Shown here: in pieces, positions 51,566-60,333 of the stretch | Layout of the letters: each line of letters begins with the position of its first letter | Numbering within the stretch: the first letter of the stretch is position 1 | Assembly (NCBI RefSeq): GCF_001865065.1 | Contig: NZ_MJGN01000010.1 | Span: 80,053 to 144,052 of the forward strand | Length of the DNA: 64,000 nucleotides | Source: Curtobacterium sp. MCBA15_008 | Lineage (GTDB): Bacteria > Actinomycetota > Actinomycetes > Actinomycetales > Microbacteriaceae | Direction: 5' to 3' | Made by a program: the position numbers and the translations under genes | The notes under the pieces: model-generated | The model's database searches: none | What the model was told of the DNA's origin: nothing | What the model saw: only the letters and a program-made list of their open reading frames with translations

Positions 51566-51649
51566 CGTCTGTGCGTCGGCCGCTTGTCGGGCCCTTGCGT
51601 GCGCGCCTGGTGTCGCAACATGGACACGCATCTTGCGACCCCGCACTCG

Positions 51650-51780
51650 TCGATCGACGCGTGGATTGTCGAAACATGCACGCGCAAGTGATGCGTCTGC
51701 ATCAAGCGACGAAGCACCTGTCGATCGACGCGTGGGACGTCGGAACATGCGCACGCACCGGATGCGTGTGCATCGTGCGA
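51650..51780. repeat. Degenerate tandem repeat of about 71 bases
   Basis: TCGATCGACGCGTGG begins both 51650 and 51721; each is followed by ...GTCG-AACATGC-CACGC... and ...GATGCGT-TGCATC.... A partial third copy (TGTCGCAACATGGACACGCA at 51611-51630) precedes them. No frame is conserved across the copies, so it is non-coding. Confidence 0.7.
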
Positions 51781-51839
51781 CCGACCGACCGACCGCACGC
51801 CGCCGCTGACGCCCGCTCACACCCGCCCGCCCGCACCAC

Positions 51840-51883
51840 GTTCACCTGACCGACGCCACCGGTTCACCCGCCTGTACCCCCGC
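51840..51883 (+). promoter_or_regulatory. PHO-box-like direct repeats upstream of alkaline phosphatase
   Basis: GTTCACCTGAC (51840-51850) and GTTCACCCGCC (51862-51872) are 22 bases apart, with intervening and following 11-base units CGACGCCACCG and TGTACCCCCGC. Eleven-base direct repeats around GTTCACC are the known form of the actinobacterial PhoP box. The position 55-98 bases before the phosphatase start fits activation under phosphate limitation. Confidence 0.65.
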
Positions 51884-51937
51884 ACAGCCATCCTCGGATG
51901 GCACCCGTTCGGGGGCACAGACGAGGGAGACCACCCA

Positions 51938-53623
51938 ATGCAGCACACTCCGCAGCGCCGCCGACGTGCAGCGCTCGCACTCGGCGCCGCGCTCATCGCC
52001 GGCGCCATCGCCCTGCCGGGCACGGCCGAGGCCGTCGGGCAGCTCGCACTGAACCAGCACGGCGGCGCCCAGCGCGCAGCCGGCGACCAGACGCAGGCCG
52101 TCCGCCAGGCGATCAAGAACGCCAACGCGAAGAACGTCATCCTGCTCATCGGCGACGGGATGGGCGACTCCGAGATTACGATCGCCCGCAACTACCAGTA
52201 CGGCGCCGCGGGTCGCCTGCCGGGCCTCGACGCCCTGCCCCTGACCGGCTCGTACACGACGTACTCGCTCACGAAGGACGGCGCGAACAAGGGCAAGCCG
52301 GACTACGTCACCGACTCCGCGGCCTCGGGCAGCGCGTGGGCGACCGGCACGAAGACCTACGACGGCGCCATCTCGGTCGACATCGACGGGAAGCCGCAGC
52401 AGACGCTCCTCGAGCTCGCGAAGGCGAACGGCCTCCGCACCGGCGACGTCTCGACCGCCGAGATCCAGGACGCCACCCCGGCGGTCCAGGTCGCGCACGT
52501 CGGCTCCCGCTCCTGCTACGGCCCGGACACCGCTGCGTGCGGCACCGACGCCCTGCAGAACGGCGGCCTCGGGTCGATCAGCGAGCAGCTGCTCAACGCC
52601 CGCCCGGACGTCACCCTCGGCGGCGGCTCGACGAGCTTCCAGCAGACCGCGAAGGCCGGTCAGTACGCGGGCGACACCCTCTTCGACCAGGCTTCGCAGC
52701 GTGGGTACCAGGTCGTGTCCGACGCGGCCGGGCTCACGGCCGTTCGGAAGGCCGACCAGAAGCAGCCGCTCCTCGGGCTCTTCACGCCGGGCAACTTCCC
52801 GACCCGCTACGCACCGACCACGGCGACGGTGGGCGGCGCCGACCAGGCACCCGTGACCTGCACGCCGAACCCGGCGCGACTCGACACCGGGCTGTCGCTG
52901 GCCTCGCTGACGAACAAGTCGATCAACTTGCTCGACCGTGGGAAGAACGGCAAGGGCTTCTTCCTGCAGGTCGAGGGCGCGAGCATCGACAAGCAGGACC
53001 ACGCCGCCGACGCCTGCGGCCAGATCGGTGAGACGATCGACTTCGACGAGGCCGTGCAGTCCGCGCTCGCCTTCGCCAAGAAGGACGGCAACACGCTCGT
53101 CATCGCGACCGCCGACCACGCGCACTCCAGCCAGATCGTCGACAACACGCCGCCGACCTCGCTCTCCACGGCCCTCGTCACCGCCGACGGCGCGACGATG
53201 AAGGTGTCCTACGGCACGTCGGGTGCGGGCTCCTCGCAGCAGCACACCGGCACCCAGGTCCGGATCGCCGCGTTCGGCCCCGGCGCCGCGAACGTCGTCG
53301 GCCTGACCGACCAGACGGACACGTTCTTCACGATGTCCGAGGCGCTCCGCCTGAACGGCGACCTCGCGGCCCTGAGCCGCAGCGCCCGCGTCGACCTGTC
53401 CGTCGGGTCGCCGCGACCGGGGCAGCGCGTGACGGTGACCGGCTCGAAGTTCGCCGGTGACCGCCAGGTGCGGGTGCAGGTCGGGTCGACCGACCTCGGC
53501 ACGGTCGACGTCATCGACGGCTCCGCGTCGGTGCAGTGGAAGGCCGTCGCCGGCAAGGCCACGGTCACCATCACGGGCGTGCAGTCTGGCAAGCAGGCCG
53601 CGAAGCAGGTCCGCGTCCGCTAG
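51938..53623 (+). CDS. Secreted alkaline phosphatase (PhoA type)
   Basis: A 561-residue protein, ATG 51938 after GAGGGAGA. The signal peptide ([20 protein letters not shown], then [12 protein letters not shown]) could be Sec- or Tat-dependent. [15 protein letters not shown] binds the first zinc/magnesium, [17 protein letters not shown] holds the nucleophilic serine (about residue 127), and TADHAHSS and QHTGTQV supply zinc ligands. The last 90 residues form an Ig-like domain ([20 protein letters not shown]). It frees phosphate from esters outside the cell and is preceded by PHO-box-like repeats. Confidence 0.94.
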   Translation: MQHTPQRRRRAALALGAALIAGAIALPGTAEAVGQLALNQHGGAQRAAGDQTQAVRQAIKNANAKNVILLIGDGMGDSEITIARNYQYGAAGRLPGLDALPLTGSYTTYSLTKDGANKGKPDYVTDSAASGSAWATGTKTYDGAISVDIDGKPQQTLLELAKANGLRTGDVSTAEIQDATPAVQVAHVGSRSCYGPDTAACGTDALQNGGLGSISEQLLNARPDVTLGGGSTSFQQTAKAGQYAGDTLFDQASQRGYQVVSDAAGLTAVRKADQKQPLLGLFTPGNFPTRYAPTTATVGGADQAPVTCTPNPARLDTGLSLASLTNKSINLLDRGKNGKGFFLQVEGASIDKQDHAADACGQIGETIDFDEAVQSALAFAKKDGNTLVIATADHAHSSQIVDNTPPTSLSTALVTADGATMKVSYGTSGAGSSQQHTGTQVRIAAFGPGAANVVGLTDQTDTFFTMSEALRLNGDLAALSRSARVDLSVGSPRPGQRVTVTGSKFAGDRQVRVQVGSTDLGTVDVIDGSASVQWKAVAGKATVTITGVQSGKQAAKQVRVR

Positions 53624-53647
53624 CCACCGACGGCAGCACGACACCGG

Positions 53648-53690
53648 ACCGGCCTGGTCGCCCCGCTCAGGAGGGGGAGACCAGGCCGGT
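53648..53690 (+). terminator. Hairpin between phosphatase and response-regulator genes
   Basis: Arms ACCGGCCTGGTC (53648-53659) and GACCAGGCCGGT (53679-53690) are perfect 12-base complements with a 19-base loop. It follows the phosphatase stop by about 25 bases, and its right arm overlaps the end of the convergent response-regulator gene. It probably terminates the phosphatase transcript. Confidence 0.65.
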
Positions 53691-54326
53691 CTCGTACGCC
53701 AGCACGACGGCGTGCACGCGGTCCCGCAGCTGCAGCTTCGCCAGGATCCGCCCGACGTGGGTCTTCACGGTCTGCTCCGCGATGAAGAGCTCGGCCGCGA
53801 TCTCGCCGTTCGACCGTCCCCGCGCCATGAGCAGGAAGACGTCGCGTTCGCGGTCGGTCAGCACGTCGATGGCCTCGGTGCGCGGCGCGGCCGGCGGCGG
53901 ACCCGCGACGAACGCCTCCACCAGGTGCCGGGTCACGCGTGGTGCCAGCAGGGCCTCACCGGACGCCACGGTCCGGACGGCCTGCACGAGTTCCTCGGCG
54001 CTGGCGTCCTTGAGCAGGAACCCGCTCGCCCCCGCCCGCAGCGCGTCGAACACGTAGTCGTCGATGTCGAACGTCGTGAGCATCACCACGCGGACGGGTC
54101 GGTCCGTCGTGGCCGCGGTGATCCGCCGGGTCGCCTCGATCCCGTCGAGCTCCGGCATCCGGACGTCCATCAGGATCACGTCCGGCCGCAGCCGTGCCGC
54201 CTGCGCGACGGCGTCGGCACCGTTCACCGCCTGGCCCACGACGTCGACGTCGTCCTGGGCCTGGAGGATCGCCATCAGTCCCATGCGGAACATCTGCTGG
54301 TCGTCCACCACCATCACCCGCGTCAT
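53667..54326 (-). CDS. NarL/LuxR-type response regulator
   Basis: A 219-residue protein, ATG 54326 overlapping the kinase stop. The receiver domain has MVVDDQQMFRMG and the phosphoacceptor Asp54 in ILMDVRMPELDG, with TTFDIDDYVFDAL and GFLLKDAS (conserved Lys). The LuxR-type helix-turn-helix LTDRERDVFLLMARGRSNGE, then IAAELFIAEQTVKTHVGRIL, is at about 150-200. It is activated by the histidine kinase encoded upstream. Confidence 0.95.
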   Translation of the reverse strand: MTRVMVVDDQQMFRMGLMAILQAQDDVDVVGQAVNGADAVAQAARLRPDVILMDVRMPELDGIEATRRITAATTDRPVRVVMLTTFDIDDYVFDALRAGASGFLLKDASAEELVQAVRTVASGEALLAPRVTRHLVEAFVAGPPPAAPRTEAIDVLTDRERDVFLLMARGRSNGEIAAELFIAEQTVKTHVGRILAKLQLRDRVHAVVLAYETGLVSPS

Positions 54327-55549
54327 CGGGTTCCTCCGTCGGCCGCCGGTGAGCGGGTGGGCAGGTGCACGTCGACGGAGAAGCCGCCGTCCGGGTCCGG
54401 CCCGTGGTCGATCGTGCCGTCCAGGGCGGCGACCCGCTCGCGCATCCCGGCGAGGCCGAAGCCGCCGTCGTCCGGGGGAGCCGCGGGCACGGTGCCGGCC
54501 GGCGGCGCGGCGTTCGCGACCGTGACCCGGAGAGCCGAGCCGTGCCTCCCGACCGTCACGACGGTGGACGCGCCGGGCGCGTGCCGGGCCACGTTGCCGA
54601 GCGCCTCCTGCACGACCCGGTAGGCGGTGAGCTGCGCGAGCCGGTCGACGTCGTCCGCGGGTCCCAGCCGGAGTTCCACCGGGATGCCGGCGGCAGCGGT
54701 CGCCTGCACGAGCGCCGGCAGGTCGACCAGGTCGGGCTGCGGTGCCCGCTCCGCCTCGCCGTCGCCGCGGAGCGTGCCGAGCAGCTGCCGCATCTCGCGG
54801 AGCGCCGTGCGCGAGGTCTCCGCGATGGCGGCGAACTCGGCGCGGGCGCCGGGTGGCAGGTCGGCCACCCGGTACGGCGCCGACTCCGCCTGCATGTGCA
54901 CGACGGACATGCTGTGCGCGACGACGTCGTGCAGTTCGCGGGCGATCCGGGAGCGGTCCTCCACCGAGCGGCGCCGGGCCTGCTCGAGCTCGGCGTCACG
55001 GCGGGCGGCGGCGAGTTCCTCGCGGATGGAGCGGCGCTGCCCGATCACGACCGCGGCGGCGGCGAGCACCAGGGTGTCGCCGGCGCTGACCACGAAGCTC
55101 GTCGCCCAGACGTCCGCGTCGCCCCACCGGCTCGGCGTCACCGCGACCAGCAGCAGGCTCAGCACGGCAGCCGCGGTCCACACCGTCGCCGTGAGCCGCC
55201 AGGTGCTGCGGACGCCGAGCACGACGAGCAGGACGCTCAGCCCGATGATGCTCGTCACCGACACGGGCCACGGACCGGTCGTGCTCGGCGCCGTCAGCAG
55301 GCCGAGGGCGGCGAGGGCCGCCAGGTGCACGACCGAGGCGGCGCGCGGGTACAGCGGGGCGAGCCCGATGGTCAGCGAGAGCACGGCGGTGACGAGCATC
55401 GCGACGGGCACCGGCACGCCGTAGTACTCGACCGTGACCGGGGCGGCGACCGCGAAGAGCGTGACGGCGACGACCACGAGCCCGATCCGGACGGACAGGA
55501 GGAACCAGGACGGCCGCGGCGCCGGGGGCTGCTTCGACGCTGCGGTCAC
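54323..55549 (-). CDS. Two-component sensor histidine kinase (HisKA_3 type)
   Basis: A 408-residue protein, GTG 55549 overlapping the DedA stop. About five to six N-terminal membrane helices form the sensor. The HisKA_3 box RIARELHDVVAHSMSVVHMQ holds the phosphorylated histidine, and the ATPase domain has the N box RVVQEALGNVARHA and the GFGLAGMRERVAALDG (G box) region. It is the partner of the response regulator at 53667. The signal is unknown. Confidence 0.95.
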   Translation of the reverse strand: MTAASKQPPAPRPSWFLLSVRIGLVVVAVTLFAVAAPVTVEYYGVPVPVAMLVTAVLSLTIGLAPLYPRAASVVHLAALAALGLLTAPSTTGPWPVSVTSIIGLSVLLVVLGVRSTWRLTATVWTAAAVLSLLLVAVTPSRWGDADVWATSFVVSAGDTLVLAAAAVVIGQRRSIREELAAARRDAELEQARRRSVEDRSRIARELHDVVAHSMSVVHMQAESAPYRVADLPPGARAEFAAIAETSRTALREMRQLLGTLRGDGEAERAPQPDLVDLPALVQATAAAGIPVELRLGPADDVDRLAQLTAYRVVQEALGNVARHAPGASTVVTVGRHGSALRVTVANAAPPAGTVPAAPPDDGGFGLAGMRERVAALDGTIDHGPDPDGGFSVDVHLPTRSPAADGGTR

Positions 55550-56193
55550 GGGCGGACGGCCTCTCCGGTCGGGGCGGTGCGGGGCGCGGGGCGGGCGTCG
55601 CGCCTCCGGCTGATGCTACCGATCACCCGGTCCACCACGATCCCGAGCCCGGCCGCGACCACCATCGACACGACCGCGGCGACGAGCGGTTCGTGCAGCA
55701 CGCTCGACGCGGCGAAGGCGATGCCGACCGAGGTGGCCGACCACGCAGCGCCGGCGATCGCGCTGATCATGAGGAAGCGACGGTACGGCAGCCTCGTCGC
55801 GCCAGCCGTCATGTTCACGGCGACCCGCCCGACCGGGACGTACCGGCCGACCAGGATGAGGCTCGCGGAACGCCGCCGCATCTGCAGCTCGGCGAACGCG
55901 AAGGCCGCGGCGATGCGGGGCCGTCTCGAGTGCGCGATCCGGGCGAGGCCGATCCGTCGCCCGATCCAGTAGGCGACCGAGTCACCGGCGACGGCACCGA
56001 GGGCCGCGGCCACCAGCACCCCGGCGAGCACCGGCTGCCCGGACGTCGCGGCGATGGCGGCGACCGCGACCAGCGCGGACTCGCTCGGCACCGGCGGGAA
56101 GAACCCGTCGACGAAGCAGAGCAGGAAGAGGACGACGACGACGAGCGGACTCGCTGCCAGCTCGACGACGAGCGGGGTGATCTGGTCGAACAC
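55546..56193 (-). CDS. DedA-family membrane protein
   Basis: A 215-residue protein, GTG 56193. VDGFFPPVPSESALVAVAAI (with the DedA FPxxPxE-like motif) and YWIGRRIGLARIA are followed by LILVGRYVPVGRVAVNMTAG (re-entrant GRxxP/VxR motif) and C-terminal helices. DedA proteins move polyprenyl phosphate or phospholipid across the membrane and maintain proton motive force. It is the first gene of a coupled DedA-kinase-regulator operon, suggesting that the kinase senses envelope stress. Confidence 0.92.
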   Translation of the reverse strand: MFDQITPLVVELAASPLVVVVLFLLCFVDGFFPPVPSESALVAVAAIAATSGQPVLAGVLVAAALGAVAGDSVAYWIGRRIGLARIAHSRRPRIAAAFAFAELQMRRRSASLILVGRYVPVGRVAVNMTAGATRLPYRRFLMISAIAGAAWSATSVGIAFAASSVLHEPLVAAVVSMVVAAGLGIVVDRVIGSISRRRDARPAPRTAPTGEAVRP

Positions 56194-56287
56194 GGGCGAC
56201 GCTCCCTCCGCCGACGGACCTCGTCGACGGGATCGACGCTACGGAGGCGCCGGGCAGCTGCCATCCCGCTGCGGTCTCGACCACCCC

Positions 56288-57181
56288 CTACTGTGGTGTG
56301 ACCCGACCCTGGTCGACCGGGGCGAACAGCACGTCCGGGGCGTCCACCCGACGGTCGGTCACGGTCGTCGGCGCCTCGAGGTGCACCGCGCCGGACGGCA
56401 GGATCCCGACGCCGCCGAACCGCTCCATGACCCGCCACTGCGCGACGACGTCCTCGCCGGCGTGCTCGGGCGGCAGCGCCTCCCAGAAGCCGAAGCCGCC
56501 GACCGTGACGAGGGCCTCGCGGTCGTACAGCACGCACGCGCCGACCCAGGCGACGCGGTACGGCACCCAGCCCCCGGGTTCGACGTCGAGGTCCCCTGCC
56601 AGGTGCGTCGGGTTCGCGGCGTTGTGGAGCGACCAGCGGTCGAACGCCGGGGTGCCGCGCCGGACGACCTCCGGCACGACGGGGCCGTCCCAGCGCTCGA
56701 ACACCGACGTCTCGTGCGGCCGTCGGTCGTCCAGGTAGGACAACCCCTGCACGGGGCTGCCGACGAAGCCGCAGCGCAGGGAGCGGAGCGCGTCGAGCAT
56801 CCGGGCGACCGTGCCCGGTTCCAGCCAGACGTCGTCGTCGAGGAACAGCACCGCAGGGGCGGTCGCGTGCGCGAGGAGGAACTGCCGGTGCTCGGCCAGG
56901 CCACGCCGTTCCGGGTGCGTGAGCAGCGTGACGGGCCGGCCCTGCGCCTCCAGGACGCGCACCATGGCGGCCACCGACGGCGCGGCGGCGGCGTCCCCGC
57001 CCGCGGACTGGTCGCTGAGCACGAGGCGCAGGTCGACGTCGGTCTGGGCTGCCAACCCGGCCAGTGTGGTGGCGAGCTCTGCCGGTCGGCCGACCGTCGG
57101 GATCAGGACGTCGACCTCGGCCGTGGGGGTGTCCGCCGGTGCGGGGGCCGTCGCCCAGGACCCGGACCAGCGGGCGGTCAC
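56288..57181 (-). CDS. Family 2 glycosyltransferase
   Basis: A 297-residue protein. The start is GTG 57181, overlapping the stop of the HldE-like gene; the longer open frame upstream is not protein-like. EVDVLIPTVGRPAELATTLA is the GT-A N-terminus, VLFLDDDVWLEPGT contains the DDD (DXD) metal/nucleotide-sugar motif, and WVGACVLYDREALVTVGGFG and EHAGEDVVAQWRVM complete the GT2 pattern. No membrane helix. It likely transfers a sugar, perhaps a heptose, to a surface acceptor. Confidence 0.93.
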   Translation of the reverse strand: MTARWSGSWATAPAPADTPTAEVDVLIPTVGRPAELATTLAGLAAQTDVDLRLVLSDQSAGGDAAAAPSVAAMVRVLEAQGRPVTLLTHPERRGLAEHRQFLLAHATAPAVLFLDDDVWLEPGTVARMLDALRSLRCGFVGSPVQGLSYLDDRRPHETSVFERWDGPVVPEVVRRGTPAFDRWSLHNAANPTHLAGDLDVEPGGWVPYRVAWVGACVLYDREALVTVGGFGFWEALPPEHAGEDVVAQWRVMERFGGVGILPSGAVHLEAPTTVTDRRVDAPDVLFAPVDQGRVTPQ

Positions 57182-58698
57182 GGTGCCGGGTCGGGCTCGG
57201 GGCGCTGCGCGGCTTCGCGGATGCGCCGGACGACGGCGGAGGTGGAGTGCTCGGGGACGTAGTCGACCATGACGACCTCGCCGCCGTATCCACGCACGAC
57301 CTCGGTCTCGCGCAGCATCTCGGGGGAGTAATCGCCGCCCTTGACGTACACCTCGGGACGGAGCCGCTCGATGAGCGGGATGGGGGTGTCGGTGGCGAAC
57401 ACCGTGACCAGGTCGACGCAGGCCAGGGCGGCGAGCACGCCGGCGCGGTCCTCGGCCGGGTTGATCGGCCGTTCCGGACCCTTCAGCCGCCGGACCGAGT
57501 CGTCGTCGTTCAGCGCGACGACGAGCAGGTCGCCGAGGTCGCGGGCCTGCCGCAGGTACGTCGTGTGCCCGCGGTGGACGACGTCGAAGCACCCGTTCGT
57601 GAAGACGACCCGGCGGCCGTCGTGGCGGGCGCGTGCGACCGCGTCGGCGAGCTCGTCGTGGTCGACGACGGTCGCCGCCGGGGCCGTCACGGACTCCAGG
57701 AGCGCCGCGGCGCTGCAGACGGAGGTGCCGGCCTCGCGGACGACGACGTCGGCTGCGGCCTGCGCGACCGACACCGCGTCGCGCAGGGGTGCGCGGACGG
57801 CGAGGGCGACGGTGGCTGCGGCGCAGAAGGTGTCGCCGGCGCCCGACGCCTGCTGCTCGGAGGCGGGGGTGGCGCGGGTGCGGAAGGCTCGGTCGGCGGC
57901 AGGGCCGGTGCCGTCGTGTCCTGCCGCTGGCTCGAGCAGGACCGTGCCGTCGCGGTCGAGCGTGACGACGGCCGCGCGGGCGCCGGTGCGGTCGAGGACG
58001 TCGCGACGGGCGGCGTCGACGGCGGCGGCACGCTCTGAGCCGACGCCGAGTTCGCGACCGAGGAGCGCCGCGGCCTCGCCGGCGTTCGGCGTGACGAGGT
58101 CCGGGGCCAGCGCCGCCCAGCGGGTGAGGTCGTGCGCGTCGACGACGACGGCACCGGGGCGGTCACGGTCGAGCATCGGGACGACGTCGGACGCCTGCAC
58201 GCCGAGCCCGTAGTCGCAGACCACGGCGGCGTCGGCACAGCGGATCGCGCGCGCGACGGCCTCGCCGAGACGGGTGCCGTGCTCGGCGGTCGGGGTCGCG
58301 GCGAGTTCGTCGACGCGGACGACCACCCGGTCGCCCCCGACGACGCGGGACTTGGTCGTGGTGGTGGCGCCCTCGACGACGACGAGGTACGAGGTGTCCA
58401 CCCCGGCGGCGTCGAGCCGGTCGCGGAGGACCCGCCCGGCCTCGTCGTCGCCGATGAGCCCGACCATCCGGACGCGGGCGCCGAGCGCGCGGGCGTTCAC
58501 GGCGGTGTTCGCAGCACCGCCCGGGACGGCGATGGTCTCGGTGACCCGGACGACCGGGGCCGGGGCCTCGCGGGAGACGCGTTCGGCCTCGCCGACGGTC
58601 CACCGGTCGAGGATGCAGTCGCCGATCACGACGACCAGGGGTTCGCGGTCGTCGACCGTCGCGACGAAGTCGCGCACGAGGCGGACGTCGGCGGTCAC
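57178..58698 (-). CDS. HldE-like bifunctional heptose kinase/adenylyltransferase, copy 1
   Basis: A 506-residue protein; GTG 58698 overlaps the ALDH stop. The N-terminal PfkB sugar kinase has VVVIGDCILDRWTVGEAERV, VPGGAANTAVNARALGARVR and the anion hole ASGAGDTFCAAA. The C-terminal nucleotidyltransferase has FTNGCFDVVHRGHTTYLRQA (GCFDxxHxGH) and VYVKGGDYSPEMLRETEVVR. This domain pair makes D-glycero-D-manno-heptose 1-phosphate and activates it to ADP-heptose. The exact sugar is inferred from family knowledge. A second, different copy lies at 62599. Confidence 0.88.
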   Translation of the reverse strand: MTADVRLVRDFVATVDDREPLVVVIGDCILDRWTVGEAERVSREAPAPVVRVTETIAVPGGAANTAVNARALGARVRMVGLIGDDEAGRVLRDRLDAAGVDTSYLVVVEGATTTTKSRVVGGDRVVVRVDELAATPTAEHGTRLGEAVARAIRCADAAVVCDYGLGVQASDVVPMLDRDRPGAVVVDAHDLTRWAALAPDLVTPNAGEAAALLGRELGVGSERAAAVDAARRDVLDRTGARAAVVTLDRDGTVLLEPAAGHDGTGPAADRAFRTRATPASEQQASGAGDTFCAAATVALAVRAPLRDAVSVAQAAADVVVREAGTSVCSAAALLESVTAPAATVVDHDELADAVARARHDGRRVVFTNGCFDVVHRGHTTYLRQARDLGDLLVVALNDDDSVRRLKGPERPINPAEDRAGVLAALACVDLVTVFATDTPIPLIERLRPEVYVKGGDYSPEMLRETEVVRGYGGEVVMVDYVPEHSTSAVVRRIREAAQRPEPDPAP

Positions 58699-60200
58699 CG
58701 GGCACCCCCGGTGGTGTCGGCGCTGCCCGCGGTGGCACCGGCCGAGTCGGCCGGCGCCGGGGCCGGCGCTGCCGCCGGAGTCGGTGCGGCAGCTGCCGGT
58801 GCCGCTTCGAGGTGGACGACGGTGGTCGTGGTCATCTCGTCGAGGAGGTGCGGGCCGTACCCGAAGCCGGCGCCGGACGCGCCGCGGGGCTGCGCGCTCC
58901 CGCCGGGCGCCCCGCCGAAGACGGCGTTCACCTTCACGGTGCCGACCGGCAGCTCGGCCGCGGCACGGAGCGCGTGCCCGGTGTCGTTCGTCAGCACCGT
59001 CGCGGCCAGGCCGTACCGGTCGGCGGCGGCGAGCCGGAGGCCCTCGTCGAAGTCGTCGACCACACGGACGGGTGCGATCGGGCCGAAGGTCTCCTCGGTC
59101 ATCACGAGCATGTCGTCGGTGCAGCCGGTCAGGACGGTGGCGGGGTAGAACGCGCCGAGGCCACCCGGGGTCACACCGCCGGTCCGGGCCGAGGCGCCGC
59201 GCTGCAGGGCGTCGTCGACGTGCGACTGCACGGTGCACCGCAGCCGGTCGTCGACGAGCGGTCCGAACTCCGCCGCCGGGGACGCCGTCCGGCGCTCGGC
59301 CTCGGCGACGAGCGCGGCGACGAAGGGCTCGGCGACGTCGCGGTGGACGTAGACCCGCTCGACGCTCGTGCAGATCTGCCCGGTGTTCGCGAAGGCCCCG
59401 AGCGCGACCTGCGCGGCCGCCCACGCGGGGTCGACGCCGGCGTCCACGACCACCGGGTCGTTCCCGCCGTTCTCGCGGATCACGTGGGCGCGCGTCCGGG
59501 CAGCGACCTCGCTCAGCCGGTCGCCGGTCGCGGTCGACCCGACGTGGGCGTACACGTCGATGCCGTCCTGGCCGAGCAGCAGCTCGCCGGTGGCCGCGTC
59601 GCCGTCGACGCCGACGACGACGCCGTCCGGCAGGACCTCGGCCAGGAGGGCGTTGAGCCGTGCGAAGGTGGCCGGGCACCGCTCGCTGCCCTTGTGCACG
59701 ACCGTGTTGCCGGTGACGATCGCGGCGCCGAGGATCCCGCAGGCCACGGCCACCGGGTCGTTCCACGGGGTGAGGGCCAGCACCACGCCGCGGGGGTGCG
59801 GGACGGACCAGTCGGCCGCGCCGAACTGTCCGCGCAGCGCCTCACCGCGGTGGACCGGACCGAGCTCGGCGTACTGCACGAGGGTCCCGACGCCCGCCTC
59901 GACCCCGCCGAGGGCGTCACCGGGGACCTTGCCGGTCTCGCGGGTGTTCAGCGCGGCGAGCTCCTCGGCGTGCGCGCGGACGTGCTCGGCGGCCCGGTGC
60001 AGCAGTGCGCCGCGCTCGGCCGGGGCCGTCCGTGCCCACGCGCCGGCCGCTGCGCGCGCGCGAGCGACCGCGTTCCGGACGTCCTCCTCGGAGGCACGGG
60101 CCACCGTCGACGCGATCGATCCGTTCACCGGGTCGGTGACGACCAGGGCGTCCTGGTCGGTGTGTGCGGAGGCGTCGGTGGCGGGAGCTGCGAGCGTCAT
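58695..60200 (-). CDS. Aldehyde dehydrogenase family protein
   Basis: A 501-residue protein, ATG 60200, with GGAAGGA upstream. The ALDH fold is shown by LALTPWNDPVAVACGILGAA, NTVVHKGSERCPATFARLNA, VIRENGGNDPVVVDAG (the general-base Glu region) and FANTGQICTSVERVYVHRDV (nucleophilic Cys). An alanine/proline-rich tail of about 40 residues extends the C-terminus. It probably oxidises a small aldehyde with NAD(P). Sitting between sugar-activation genes, it may act on a sugar-derived aldehyde. Confidence 0.92.
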   Translation of the reverse strand: MTLAAPATDASAHTDQDALVVTDPVNGSIASTVARASEEDVRNAVARARAAAGAWARTAPAERGALLHRAAEHVRAHAEELAALNTRETGKVPGDALGGVEAGVGTLVQYAELGPVHRGEALRGQFGAADWSVPHPRGVVLALTPWNDPVAVACGILGAAIVTGNTVVHKGSERCPATFARLNALLAEVLPDGVVVGVDGDAATGELLLGQDGIDVYAHVGSTATGDRLSEVAARTRAHVIRENGGNDPVVVDAGVDPAWAAAQVALGAFANTGQICTSVERVYVHRDVAEPFVAALVAEAERRTASPAAEFGPLVDDRLRCTVQSHVDDALQRGASARTGGVTPGGLGAFYPATVLTGCTDDMLVMTEETFGPIAPVRVVDDFDEGLRLAAADRYGLAATVLTNDTGHALRAAAELPVGTVKVNAVFGGAPGGSAQPRGASGAGFGYGPHLLDEMTTTTVVHLEAAPAAAAPTPAAAPAPAPADSAGATAGSADTTGGAR

Positions 60201-60333
60201 GGGTTCCTTCCGAGGGCGGGCGGGAGTCGAACGCTGCTCCGGACCGGCTGGGTGCGGACTCGGACTCGCGCTTCTCGTCCATCGGGCGTCGCTGCTGGGC
60301 ACCCGGGCGGCCGCGGACCGGTAGACGTGAGGG

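Larger units (their letters stand above)
51510..51839. other. Intergenic region with palindrome and tandem repeats
   Basis: The 330 bases after dps contain no gene. They hold a 40-base perfect palindrome (51526-51565) that is probably the dps terminator, and degenerate tandem repeats to about 51780. The PHO-box-like repeats of the phosphatase promoter begin at 51840. Confidence 0.6.

Noticed and set aside
51526..51780. CRISPR array, considered because of repeats in the dps downstream region and at 61456-61845.
   Set aside because: Repeats are long and degenerate, spacer lengths are not uniform, copy numbers are only two to three, and there are no cas genes nearby.
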